A stretch of 16,860 bases of DNA from an uncultured Collinsella sp. (GCA_937982065.1 CALJMO010000002.1:1-16860), one strand, 5' to 3'; numbered from the stretch's first letter, positions 1 to 6,968 are shown. Notes: generated from the sequence alone by a model not told the origin. Program-made: numbers and translations.

Positions 1-53
1 GCAACGCGTTGCGCTGAGTCCTGAGGCTGTTGCAATGAAAATGAGAATCAAGG
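1..53. repeat. Left copy of 53-bp perfect terminal inverted repeat
   Basis: These 53 bases are the exact reverse complement of the last 53 bases of the window (16808-16860). Identity ends sharply after AAGG: the next bases differ (TTCC here, CCGA in the other copy read the same way). The outermost 12 bases, GCAACGCGTTGC, are themselves a perfect palindrome, and the direct repeat CTGAG-TC-CTGAG follows. The likeliest explanation is a dispersed repeat at which assembly stopped, so the true repeat may extend outward. A real terminal inverted repeat is possible, but housekeeping genes inside argue against a small linear replicon. Confidence 0.95.
36..50 (+). promoter_or_regulatory. Fur-box-like 7-1-7 element inside the terminal repeat
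   Basis: TGAAAATGAGAATCA matches the 7-1-7 Fur consensus TGATAATnATTATCA at 11 of 14 positions. It lies in the terminal repeat, so a second copy occurs at 16811-16825 on the other strand. It is 65 bp upstream of the recQ -10 and would more naturally control something in the neighbouring repeat or beyond the window edge. Iron or metal control is an inference from the motif only. Confidence 0.35.
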
Positions 54-114
54 TTCCTTTCGGATTGCATCGCCCGTGGCCGGCAGCCGCGCGGTACCGG
101 TCCGCGTGGCGGCG

Positions 115-120
115 TATAAT
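115..120 (+). promoter_or_regulatory. Predicted -10 box for recQ
   Basis: A consensus TATAAT lies 31 bp upstream of the recQ ATG, predicting a transcript start near 127 and a short 5' leader. No good -35 is seen 16-18 bp upstream. The ribosome binding site is the modest AGGA at 144-147. Confidence 0.5.
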
Positions 121-151
121 CGGCGGCAGATGACTTGGACGTTAGGAAACC

Positions 152-2128
152 ATGACCGATAGCATGCAGCAGATGGCGCTCGACACGCTCGGCGCCTATT
201 TTGGCTACACCTCGTTTCGCCCGGGACAGGACCGCATGGTCGATGCGATCCTTGCCGGTCGTGATGCGCTGGGTGTTATGCCCACGGGCGCCGGCAAGTC
301 CATTTGCTACCAGGTGCCCGCGCTCATGCTGCCCGGCATCACCTTTGTGGTGAGTCCGCTGCTGTCGCTTATGGAGGACCAGACCCGTGCGTTGCTCGCG
401 GCGGGTGCGCGACCCAGCTATCTCAACTCCAGCCTTACTCCGGCCCAGCAAAACACCGTGCTCAAGCGGGCGCGCGAGGGCCGCTACCAGCTTATGTACG
501 TGGCGCCCGAGCGCCTGCTCGAGCCGCGTTTTTTGGCCTTTGCGCAGGAGGCTGCGGGTTCCGCCGGCATTGGCGTGCCGCTCGTGGCCATTGACGAGGC
601 CCACTGCGTAAGCCAATGGGGTCAGGATTTCCGCCCCGCCTACCTGCAGATTCGCGAGTTCATCGATTCCCTGCCGCAGCGCCCCATCGTGGCGGCCTTT
701 ACCGCTACGGCGACCGAGCGTGTGCGCGCGGACATTCAGCAGATGCTTGGCCTGCAAAACCCCGCGACGGTAGTGACGGGCTTCGATCGCAAGAACCTCT
801 ACTTTGGTTGCGAGGAGATGGGCGACAAGGCCAAGACCGCGTGGGTGCGCGACTATGTGATCGCGCATTCGGGCGAGAGCGGTATCGTGTATTGCTCGAC
901 CCGCAAGACGGTCGATGCGCTGGCGGGCGAGCTTGCCGAGGCGCTGGGCCCCAGCGGCATTCGCGTTGGCCGCTACCATGCCGGCATGGGCAACGACGCC
1001 CGTCGCCAAAGCCAGCGCGCCTTTATCGACGACGATATCCAGGTGATGGTTGCCACCAACGCCTTTGGCATGGGCATCGACAAGCCCAACGTGCGCTACG
1101 TGATCCACAACAACGTGCCCGAGAGCATCGAAGCCTACTACCAGGAGGCGGGCCGCGCCGGCCGCGATGGCGACCCGTCCAGCTGCTACTTGCTGTGGAA
1201 CGGCAACGATTTTCGCATGCGCCGCTTTCTGATCGACCGCGGCGATGCTGCCGATGAGGCGCTCGACGACGAGCAGCGCGCGTGGGCGCTCCAGAATCGA
1301 TACCGCCTGCTCAGCCAGATGGAGGGCTACTGCAATACCACCGGCTGCCTGCGCGAATACATGCTGCGCTACTTTGGTGACGAGGCCGCGGCCGAGCATG
1401 CGGCAGCCGCCGCGGGCGGCACGGCAGACGACGCCGAGGGCTGCGGCAACTGCAGTAACTGCCTCACGCAGTTCGAGGTCGAGGATGTCACCGATATGGC
1501 CCGCGCTGCCGTGCGCTATGTGGCCACGCGACCCATGCGCTTTGGCAAGTCGCTCATCGCCGATGTGCTTCACGGCGGCAACACCGAGCGCATTCGCCAG
1601 ATGCATCTGGACGAGGACCGCGGCTACGGTGAGCTGTCGAGCGAATCAGTCGGGCGCATCAAGGACATCATCGGCCAGCTGTGCGGCCGCGGCTACCTGG
1701 CCACCTCGCAGGGGCAGTACCCGGTCGTGGGGCTGGGCCCGCGTGCCGGCGAGGTCGAGGACGAGGCGTTCGCCTTTACCGTTAAGCGTCGCGCGTCCAA
1801 GCGCAAGGCCTCGGCCCGCGCCCGCCGCGCCGTCGATCTGCTGCGCGAGGAGGCCGAGCTGGATCAGCGCCCACGCGTGGGCGACGATGCCGAGCTGTTC
1901 GAGCGCCTGCGTGCCCTGCGCAAGGAGATCTCGACGGAGCTGGAGATGGCGCCGTATATGGTCTTTTCCGACAAGGCCCTGCGCGGCCTGTGCCGCCTGC
2001 GTCCGCGGACGCGCGACGAGCTCATTCAGGTCAACGGCATTGGCGAGAAAAAGGCCGACGCCTTTGGCGAGCAGTTTATGGCGGCGATTGAAGAGTTTGA
2101 GTCCGAGCATGCACGGGATGGAGCGTAA
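152..2128 (+). CDS. recQ: ATP-dependent DNA helicase RecQ
   Basis: This is a 3'-5' superfamily 2 DNA helicase of recombination and replication-fork repair. The helicase core shows Walker A PTGAGKS (residues 44-50), the DEAH box and RecQ aromatic loop AIDEAHCVSQWGQDFRP (146-162), motif III TATAT (184-188) and motif VI QEAGRAGRDG (331-340). The zinc subdomain has Cys399 and the CGNCSNC cluster (Cys431, 434, 437), separated by an Ala-rich insertion of about 20 residues. RQC winged-helix sequence follows, and an HRDC domain lies at about 580-650 (NGIGEKKADAFG at 628-639). At 658 aa it is slightly longer than E. coli RecQ. The start follows an AGGA motif; Met5 is an alternative. The next gene begins 2 bp after the stop, so the two are probably co-transcribed. 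Confidence 0.98.
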   Translation: MTDSMQQMALDTLGAYFGYTSFRPGQDRMVDAILAGRDALGVMPTGAGKSICYQVPALMLPGITFVVSPLLSLMEDQTRALLAAGARPSYLNSSLTPAQQNTVLKRAREGRYQLMYVAPERLLEPRFLAFAQEAAGSAGIGVPLVAIDEAHCVSQWGQDFRPAYLQIREFIDSLPQRPIVAAFTATATERVRADIQQMLGLQNPATVVTGFDRKNLYFGCEEMGDKAKTAWVRDYVIAHSGESGIVYCSTRKTVDALAGELAEALGPSGIRVGRYHAGMGNDARRQSQRAFIDDDIQVMVATNAFGMGIDKPNVRYVIHNNVPESIEAYYQEAGRAGRDGDPSSCYLLWNGNDFRMRRFLIDRGDAADEALDDEQRAWALQNRYRLLSQMEGYCNTTGCLREYMLRYFGDEAAAEHAAAAAGGTADDAEGCGNCSNCLTQFEVEDVTDMARAAVRYVATRPMRFGKSLIADVLHGGNTERIRQMHLDEDRGYGELSSESVGRIKDIIGQLCGRGYLATSQGQYPVVGLGPRAGEVEDEAFAFTVKRRASKRKASARARRAVDLLREEAELDQRPRVGDDAELFERLRALRKEISTELEMAPYMVFSDKALRGLCRLRPRTRDELIQVNGIGEKKADAFGEQFMAAIEEFESEHARDGA

Positions 2129-2130
2129 CG

Positions 2131-2886
2131 ATGGCATTCGACGATAAAACCGGCCGCGCTGACGTGTCCGCCGTACCGCTGTACCAGCAGGTCATGGACG
2201 ACCTAAAGGGCGAGATCGCGCGCGGCGTGTACGCTGCCGGCTCGCGCATTCCTTCCGAGATGGAGCTCGCGAAGTCCTACGGCGTGGGGCGCGTCACCGT
2301 GCGTCGCGCCATCGAGGAGCTGTCGCGCGCGGGATACCTCAACCGCCAGCAGGGGAGGGGTACCTTTGTGTGTGCGCCCAAGCTCAAGCGCAAGATTCGC
2401 CAGAAGGGTGACGTCCAGAGCTTTACTGAGGGTTGTGCTGCCAACGACATGGTGCCGGGTGCGCGTCTGGTGTCGCGCACGGTGGTCGCGGCGACGCACG
2501 AGGATGCGGCGTTCTTTGGCGTGGAGCCCGGCTGCGAGCTTATCGTGGTCGAACGCGTGCGCACAGCCGACGGCATCCCTGTCATGCTCGAGAACAACGC
2601 CTTTGTGCTCGCCGACCATCCCTACCTACAGACGCTGTCCGATGAGGACCTTTCCGATAACTCAATCTTTGCGCTCGTTGCCGAGCATTCGGGTCGCGCG
2701 CCGCTCAAGTCCGACCCCTGCACCGTGGAGATTGCGCTTGCTGATGTTCAGACGGCCCCGCTGCTGGAGGTGCCGGTCGGCGAGCCGCTCTTCTATATGG
2801 AGGCCTACTTTACCGACGCCGGCGGGCGCCCTCTACTGCTCGGCCGCCAAAAGATCGTGGGCTCGCGCTACGTCTTCGACATCTAA
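2131..2886 (+). CDS. GntR-family (HutC subfamily) transcriptional regulator with UTRA domain
   Basis: This 251-aa protein has an N-terminal GntR winged helix (about residues 15-81: PLYQQVMDDLK, then IPSEMELAKSYGVGRVTVRR, wing ending GRGTFV) and a C-terminal UTRA effector-binding domain (about 100-246), the HutC/FarR layout. Such proteins usually repress transport or catabolism genes and are released by a sugar phosphate or amino-acid-derived ligand. GGATGGAG precedes the ATG, which lies 2 bp after the recQ stop. The gene sits directly upstream of an FrlB-like SIS enzyme whose promoter carries a duplicated 17-bp element. The inferred role is therefore local control of that enzyme by an amino-sugar or Amadori phosphate. 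The effector cannot be read from sequence. Confidence 0.93.
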   Translation: MAFDDKTGRADVSAVPLYQQVMDDLKGEIARGVYAAGSRIPSEMELAKSYGVGRVTVRRAIEELSRAGYLNRQQGRGTFVCAPKLKRKIRQKGDVQSFTEGCAANDMVPGARLVSRTVVAATHEDAAFFGVEPGCELIVVERVRTADGIPVMLENNAFVLADHPYLQTLSDEDLSDNSIFALVAEHSGRAPLKSDPCTVEIALADVQTAPLLEVPVGEPLFYMEAYFTDAGGRPLLLGRQKIVGSRYVFDI

Positions 2887-2895
2887 CGTCCACAG

Positions 2896-2912
2896 ATAGA
2901 ACAACATAGAAC
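2896..2912 (+). promoter_or_regulatory. Candidate GntR operator, distal copy
   Basis: ATAGAACAACATAGAAC, with an internal half-repeat ATAGAAC-AAC-ATAGAAC, starts 9 bp after the regulator stop codon. It matches the copy at 2958-2974 at 16 of 17 positions, and the two copies start 62 bp apart, close to six helical turns. Its location beside a GntR gene and upstream of the SIS gene suggests an operator. Assignment to this regulator is inferred. Confidence 0.5.
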
Positions 2913-2949
2913 AAATTTACCGAGATGACTTCACGGGCGTTGTTACACG

Positions 2950-2958
2950 TGCTATAAA
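2950..2958 (+). promoter_or_regulatory. Extended -10 promoter of the SIS-domain gene
   Basis: TG-C-TATAAA forms an extended -10 element; a -35 is poor (TTCACG at 2930-2935), as is common for extended -10 promoters. Transcription would start near 2965, inside the proximal repeat, a classic position for repression. Confidence 0.5.
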
Positions 2959-2974
2959 TAGGACAACATAGAAC
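2958..2974 (+). promoter_or_regulatory. Candidate GntR operator, proximal copy
   Basis: ATAGGACAACATAGAAC is a one-mismatch copy of 2896-2912 and overlaps the end of the predicted -10 and the transcription start. Binding here would block RNA polymerase; the distal copy could serve cooperative binding or looping. Confidence 0.5.
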
Positions 2975-2996
2975 GACAGCAGGTACGAGCTGTCGT
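2973..2996 (+). other. 5'-leader hairpin upstream of the SIS gene
   Basis: An 8-bp perfect stem, ACGACAGC (2973-2980) and GCTGTCGT (2989-2996), closes an 8-nt loop. The stem can extend with a bulge because GAAC precedes the left arm and CGTTC follows the right one. It lies about 20 nt before the strong AAGGAGG ribosome binding site (3015-3021) and lacks a U-tract, so it is not a terminator. It may stabilise the mRNA 5' end or be part of the operator. Confidence 0.45.
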
Positions 2997-3030
2997 CGTT
3001 CAAAGCCGCCCCACAAGGAGGAACATCAGC

Positions 3031-3999
3031 ATGAACGCACATGATCTGGTTCAGGAAATCATCGAGCGCAAGGGCAAGGTCGAGAACGTCTTTTGGATCG
3101 CTTGCGGCGGTTCGATGATTGACCTGATGCCGGCCAACGAGCTGCTCAAGCGCGAGGCCACCACGTTTACCTCGACGGTCTACACGGCACGTGAGTTTTG
3201 CCTGATGGCTCCTAAGAGCCTTGGCGAGAAGTCGTTCGTTATTGCCTGCAGTCACAGCGGCAACACGCAGGAGGTCGTTGACGGCTGCGAGATGGCGTTG
3301 GCTGCCGGCGCCGAGGTCGTCGCCATGACCGACTGCGAGGGCTCCAAGATCGACAACGGCAAGTGGACCACCTGGGTCTACCCCTGGGGCGAGGGCGTGT
3401 CGCAGGCCGAGGTGCCGCAGGGTATCGGCGCTCTGATCGCCGCCGAACTGCTCGACCAGCAGGAGGGCTACGAAGCGCTCGCCGACATGTACGAAGGCCT
3501 TAAGCAGATGGACGCACTGCTGCCCGCCGCCCGCGAGAAGGTCAACGCCGAGCTGGGCGCCCGCTTTGCCGAGCTCTGCCAGCAGCACAAGTTCTTCTAC
3601 ATCCTGGGATCCGGCCCCAACTTTAGCCAGACCTACGCCATGGCCATCTGCTCGCTCATGGAGATGCAGTGGCAGCACTGCTGCTACATCCACTCCGGCG
3701 AGTACTTCCACGGCCCGTTCGAGACCACCGAGCCCGGCGTGTTCTACTTTGTGCAGCTCGGATCTGGCGAGTGCCGTCCTATGGAGGAGCGCGCTCTTGC
3801 GTTCCTCAACACGCACACCGATACGATTATGGTGCTCGATGCGCTTGAGTACGGCGTGGGCGAGGTGCCCGCCAGCGTGCGTTCGTTCCTGGAGCCGATC
3901 TTCTTCTACGCGATGAGCTGCGAGCTGCGCGCCGCCCGCGGCAAGGTGTTCGACCACAGCCCCGAGATTCGTCGCTACATGGGCATCGAGCAGTACTAG
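3031..3999 (+). CDS. Double-SIS-domain sugar-phosphate deglycase/isomerase, FrlB-like
   Basis: This 322-aa protein has two SIS (sugar isomerase) folds: about residues 17-145, with the phosphosugar loop SHSGNT at 74-79, and about 180-290, with GSGPN at 193-197. The HSGEYFHGPFE stretch (221-231), followed by EPGVFYF, and the C-terminal RRYMGIEQY ending resemble fructoselysine/fructosamine 6-phosphate deglycase FrlB. That enzyme splits phosphorylated Amadori products into glucose 6-phosphate and an amine or amino acid. AAGGAGG sits 9 nt upstream of the ATG. No fructoselysine kinase or permease is adjacent, so the partner genes must lie elsewhere or the substrate differs. Other double-SIS enzymes, such as AgaS or glucosamine-6-phosphate deaminases, are less likely. 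The upstream GntR protein is the likely regulator. Confidence 0.85.
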   Translation: MNAHDLVQEIIERKGKVENVFWIACGGSMIDLMPANELLKREATTFTSTVYTAREFCLMAPKSLGEKSFVIACSHSGNTQEVVDGCEMALAAGAEVVAMTDCEGSKIDNGKWTTWVYPWGEGVSQAEVPQGIGALIAAELLDQQEGYEALADMYEGLKQMDALLPAAREKVNAELGARFAELCQQHKFFYILGSGPNFSQTYAMAICSLMEMQWQHCCYIHSGEYFHGPFETTEPGVFYFVQLGSGECRPMEERALAFLNTHTDTIMVLDALEYGVGEVPASVRSFLEPIFFYAMSCELRAARGKVFDHSPEIRRYMGIEQY

Positions 4000-4051
4000 G
4001 TAACGGGAAAAGTATTCACCTTCGATTCGCAAGCGTGTCGTGTGAGTCAAA

Positions 4052-4089
4052 AAGCGGGCCGCGCCGGGGATTTCCGGCGCGGCCCGCTT
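4052..4089. terminator. Bidirectional intrinsic terminator between convergent genes
   Basis: A perfect 16-bp GC-rich stem (arms 4052-4067 and 4074-4089) closes the 6-nt loop GGATTT. An A-run (4049-4053) flanks it, giving TTTTT on the minus strand. It should terminate the dehydrogenase transcript well and the SIS transcript at least partly. Confidence 0.9.
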
Positions 4090-4130
4090 GGCATCGCGCT
4101 TAGATTCGCAAGGTTGCGACAGCCAGCGGC

Positions 4131-5108
4131 CTACTTTGCGTCGTAGGCCTCGGCGTCCCACCAGTCGAGCTGGGCGATGTTGTCGCGGATGTGCTGGCAG
4201 CTCTTGTGGAAGCCCTCGAGCTCGTACTCGGACAGGTCGAGCGTGTAGACCTCCTCGACGCCCTCGGCACCGATCACGCACGGCAGGGAGGTAAAGATGC
4301 CCTCCTCGCCATACTGGCCGGTCATGAGCGTGGATGCCGAAAGCACGGCGTGCTCATTGTGCAGCACGGCGGCGCAGACGCGCGCGGCGGAGTTGGCGAC
4401 GGCGTACTCGGTGCACTGCTTGCCCTGGTAGGTTACATAGCCGCCCTTGCGCGCGAGCTCCTCGATCTCCATGTGGTCGAAGGCATACTTGTCGGGGTTC
4501 TCGGCCTGAAGTTCGTTGAGGCTCTTGCCGGCGATGGTTGCGGCCTTAAAGGCGGCAAGCTGGCTAAAGCCGTGCTCGCCGATCATGTAGGCGTCGATGG
4601 ACTTGGGGCTCACGCCGACCTTCTTGGAGATCTCGGTGCGCAGGCGGGCGGAGTCCAGGCCGCAGCCCGAGCCGATGATCTTCTTGGGATCGTAGCCGGT
4701 CAGGTGCCACAGCTCAGTGCAAACGACGTCGCAGGGGTTGGAGATGCTCACGAAGATGCCGTCGAAGCCGGCGTCGACGATGCGCTTGGCAAAGGTGCGG
4801 GCGGCGTCGGTGGTAAAGAACAGCTCGCCGTCGCGGTTGCCGGCTGCCAGCGCGACCTTACCGGCAGCGTTGACGATGACGTCGCAGCAGGCCAGCTCCT
4901 CGTAGTGGTCGTAGCAGTTGACGATCTTGGTGTTGTACGGGACAAACGAAAGGGAGTCGCGCAGGTCCTGGACCTCGGACGTCACCTTGGCCTCGTTGAT
5001 ATCGCACAGGTACAGCTCATCGGCAATGCCCTGCATAAGCAGGCTGTTGGCGACATGTGCTCCTACGTGGCCCTGGCCGACCACACCGATCTTACGCGTC
5101 TGGTACAT
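4131..5108 (-). CDS. L-lactate / L-2-hydroxyisocaproate dehydrogenase (LDH/MDH family)
   Basis: This NAD-dependent 2-hydroxyacid dehydrogenase interconverts a 2-ketoacid and its L-hydroxyacid. Seen in the 325-aa product: Rossmann motif GQGHVG (residues 11-16), Asp36 after the second strand (NAD rather than NADP), SNPCDV (123-128), the substrate-carboxylate Arg in LDSARLR (151-157) and catalytic His179 in GEHG. The stretch EELARKGGYVTYQGK resembles L-2-hydroxyisocaproate dehydrogenases of lactic acid bacteria more than classical LDH, so branched ketoacids are possible substrates. The start at 5108 follows AAAGGA (complement of 5116-5121). A further in-frame ATG at 5147 is unlikely because it falls inside the predicted -10 box and lacks a ribosome site. 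The gene ends before a strong terminator and is divergent from metA. Confidence 0.9.
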   Translation of the reverse strand: MYQTRKIGVVGQGHVGAHVANSLLMQGIADELYLCDINEAKVTSEVQDLRDSLSFVPYNTKIVNCYDHYEELACCDVIVNAAGKVALAAGNRDGELFFTTDAARTFAKRIVDAGFDGIFVSISNPCDVVCTELWHLTGYDPKKIIGSGCGLDSARLRTEISKKVGVSPKSIDAYMIGEHGFSQLAAFKAATIAGKSLNELQAENPDKYAFDHMEIEELARKGGYVTYQGKQCTEYAVANSAARVCAAVLHNEHAVLSASTLMTGQYGEEGIFTSLPCVIGAEGVEEVYTLDLSEYELEGFHKSCQHIRDNIAQLDWWDAEAYDAK

Positions 5109-5144
5109 ATATGTATCCTTTCGGCCGAGTTTTTCGCGTCGAAC

Positions 5145-5150
5145 CATTGT
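5145..5150 (-). promoter_or_regulatory. Predicted -10 box of the dehydrogenase gene
   Basis: TACAAT on the minus strand lies 36 bp upstream of the chosen ATG, placing the transcript start near 5138. No convincing -35 is seen. It overlaps the upstream in-frame ATG, which would therefore not be transcribed. Confidence 0.45.
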
Positions 5151-5243
5151 AGCGTCCTGCTGCTACTTTGCTAGGCTAAAGCGCCGTAGATTTTTGGGAC
5201 ATGCCTTAATCTCTACTTTTGGAGTGATTTGGACCGCTGACGG

Positions 5244-5258
5244 CATCGCTGAGCGATG
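5244..5258. promoter_or_regulatory. 15-bp dyad in the dehydrogenase-metA intergenic region
   Basis: CATCGCT-G-AGCGATG is a perfect 7-1-7 inverted repeat, 61 bp upstream of the metA ATG, in the 211-bp space between two divergent genes. The odd-spaced dyad looks like a protein-binding site rather than a terminator, since it has no U-tract. The bound regulator is unknown. No SAM riboswitch-like structure was recognised upstream of metA. Confidence 0.3.
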
Positions 5259-5319
5259 TGCTCGCGCGGATGGGGCCGCTCGTTGTACCATAGCTGCAAC
5301 TGATTCGTTAGGAGCATCC

Positions 5320-6246
5320 ATGCCCATTCGCATCCCCGACGCCCTCCCTGCCGCCGCGCAGCTCGAGAGCGAGAACATCTTTGTCATGACCGAGTACCGC
5401 GCGCTGCACCAGGACATCCGTCCGCTGCGCGTGCTCATCCTCAACCTCATGCCCACCAAAATCGCCACCGAGACGCAGATCATGCGCAAGCTCTCCAACA
5501 CGCCGCTGCAGGTGGAGGTGGACCTGCTGCGCACCAAGACGCACGAGGCCACGCACGTGAGCGCCGGTCACCTGGAGACGTTCTACCGCACGTTCGACGA
5601 CATCCGCGACATCCACTACGACGGTCTGATCATCACGGGCGCGCCGGTGGAGCAGATGCCGTTCGAGGAGGTCGACTACTGGTCCGAACTCTGCCAGATC
5701 ATGGATTGGTCCACCACGCACGTACACTCTACGCTGCACATTTGTTGGGGCGCGCAGGCCGGTCTGTACCATCATTACGGTATCCAGAAGTACGACCTGC
5801 CGGCAAAGGCGAGCGGCGTGTTCGAGCATTATCTGGTGAAGCCGCAAAGTCCGCTGGTCCGCGGCTTTGACGACCGTTTCTATGCCGTGCATTCGCGCAA
5901 CACCGATGTGCGCCGCGAGGACGTGGAGGCCGAGCCGCAGCTTGAGGTCGTGGCCGTGTCCGACGAGGTGGGCCTGTACATCGTCAAGTCGACCGACAGC
6001 CGTCGCTTCTTTGTCTTTGGCCACCCCGAGTACGATACCGACACGTTGCGCCTGGAGTACGAGCGCGACGTGAAGCGCGGGCTCAACCCTCAGGTGCCGG
6101 CGCATTACTTCCCGAACGACGACCCCACTGCCGAGCCGCGCAACGTCTGGCGCAGCCAGGCTCAGCTGTTCTACACCAACTGGCTCAACTACTACGTTTA
6201 CCAGACCACGCCCTACGACCTGGCCCGCGCCGGCGAGGAGCACTAG
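5320..6246 (+). CDS. metA: Homoserine O-acetyltransferase (MetA family)
   Basis: It acylates the hydroxyl of L-homoserine, the first committed step of methionine synthesis. The 308-aa product has the MetA landmarks at canonical numbers: nucleophile Cys142 in HICWGAQAG, and His235 and Glu237 in FGHPEYD. Residue 111, in GAPVEQM, is Glu. In this family Glu111 goes with acetyl-CoA and Gly111 (E. coli) with succinyl-CoA, so O-acetylhomoserine is the predicted product despite the usual 'succinyltransferase' label. The start follows GGAG at 5311-5314, and the protein begins MPIRIPDALPA as in homologues; the open frame upstream is an artefact of lacking stops. It converges on the folate cyclo-ligase gene with only 42 bp between stops. 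Confidence 0.97.
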   Translation: MPIRIPDALPAAAQLESENIFVMTEYRALHQDIRPLRVLILNLMPTKIATETQIMRKLSNTPLQVEVDLLRTKTHEATHVSAGHLETFYRTFDDIRDIHYDGLIITGAPVEQMPFEEVDYWSELCQIMDWSTTHVHSTLHICWGAQAGLYHHYGIQKYDLPAKASGVFEHYLVKPQSPLVRGFDDRFYAVHSRNTDVRREDVEAEPQLEVVAVSDEVGLYIVKSTDSRRFFVFGHPEYDTDTLRLEYERDVKRGLNPQVPAHYFPNDDPTAEPRNVWRSQAQLFYTNWLNYYVYQTTPYDLARAGEEH

Positions 6247-6288
6247 GCTGCGATGGTACTGCTGTAGCCGTGGCTGATGTGGCAGCGA

Positions 6289-6885
6289 TTAGGCGCTGAT
6301 GATGTTGGGCAGCGGCAGGTCGTGGGCATCGGTGGGGACGTGGTTGATGCGTTGTTCGTCAAAGGCGATGCCGATGATTTGGCATGCGGGTGAGAGCATG
6401 GGCAGGTAGCGGTCGTAGCAACCGCCGCCGTAGCCCAGGCGCGTGCCGGTTTGATCGAAGGCCACGAGCGGCACGACAGTCATGTCGAGTGCTTCGGCAG
6501 GCACGATGGGGAAGCGGTCGCTGTCGATGTCCGTGGCCGCGAAGGCCCGCGCGGGGTGGGCGATAAACGGAGCCGCGGACGCATCGTCGGCGGCAACTGC
6601 TCGCATGCACATGCGCTGGCCACAAGCTGCGGCATCAATTGCCGAGAGCATGCACGGATAGGCCACGCGCCAGCCGCGCGCGGCGGCCGCAACGGCAAAC
6701 GCGGCAGGGTCTGCCTCGGAACCCATCGCGGCATAGACGGCAACGGTGTGCGGCGCCGCGGCATCCAAGCGGCCCAGCAGCTCAACCAGCCGCGCACAGA
6801 TATCAGCAGACTTCGCCGCCCGCAAGTCCAAATCAAGAGCATCGCGCCGAGCAATCACCGCCCGCCGCAACTCAGCCTTGTCCAT
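6289..6885 (-). CDS. 5-formyltetrahydrofolate cyclo-ligase
   Basis: This ATP-dependent enzyme converts 5-formyl-THF to 5,10-methenyl-THF, returning stored folate to one-carbon metabolism in the cytosol. The 198-aa product has the family signature: LVAFDQTGTRLGYGGGCYDRYL at its C-terminal half (140-161; the GYGGGCYDR loop contacts phosphate/ATP), plus an N-terminal Lys/Arg helix (DKAELRRAVIARR) and YAAMGSE (51-57). The start is the ATG at 6885, 5 nt after the strong AGAGGAGG (complement of 6891-6898). The open frame extends nine codons upstream only to a TTG with no ribosome site. The region 80-120 is Ala-rich and divergent. Downstream metA is convergent, giving a small methionine/C1 neighbourhood that may be coincidental. 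Confidence 0.95.
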   Translation of the reverse strand: MDKAELRRAVIARRDALDLDLRAAKSADICARLVELLGRLDAAAPHTVAVYAAMGSEADPAAFAVAAAARGWRVAYPCMLSAIDAAACGQRMCMRAVAADDASAAPFIAHPARAFAATDIDSDRFPIVPAEALDMTVVPLVAFDQTGTRLGYGGGCYDRYLPMLSPACQIIGIAFDEQRINHVPTDAHDLPLPNIISA

Positions 6886-6901
6886 CCCAACCTCCTCTAG
6901 C

Positions 6902-6940
6902 AAACCTGCCAAAAAGTGACAGGCTCATTTTGGCAGGTTT
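6902..6940. terminator. 13-bp hairpin immediately upstream of the cyclo-ligase ribosome site
   Basis: Arms 6902-6914 (AAACCTGCCAAAA) and 6928-6940 form a perfect 13-bp stem with a 13-nt loop. The stem end is T-rich on both strands. On the minus strand it comes 4 nt before the AGAGGAGG of the cyclo-ligase gene. It may be a second terminator after the protease gene, or a leader element if the gene's promoter lies upstream (a weak GATAAA -10 candidate overlaps its edge). Confidence 0.55.
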
Positions 6941-6968
6941 TATCTGGGCAAACGCGATAAAGACGGCA

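Noticed and set aside
4024..4112. A 10-bp direct repeat GATTCGCAAG at 4024-4033 and 4103-4112 flanking the terminator
   Set aside because: It is short, with no mobile element or gene between the copies. It is plausibly chance and too weak to call a target duplication.
5109..5147. A 13-residue longer dehydrogenase starting at the ATG at 5147
   Set aside because: That ATG lies inside the predicted -10 box and lacks a ribosome site. The ATG at 5108 has AAAGGA at good spacing and puts the Rossmann motif at the usual position.
4918..5319. A 134-residue N-terminal extension of MetA
   Set aside because: It overlaps the dehydrogenase gene antisense. Canonical MetA starts at MPIRIPD, and the catalytic residue numbers fit exactly from there.
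5148..5319. A SAM or other methionine riboswitch before metA
   Set aside because: Only a short 7-1-7 dyad is present. No four-way-junction-like set of helices or terminator was found.
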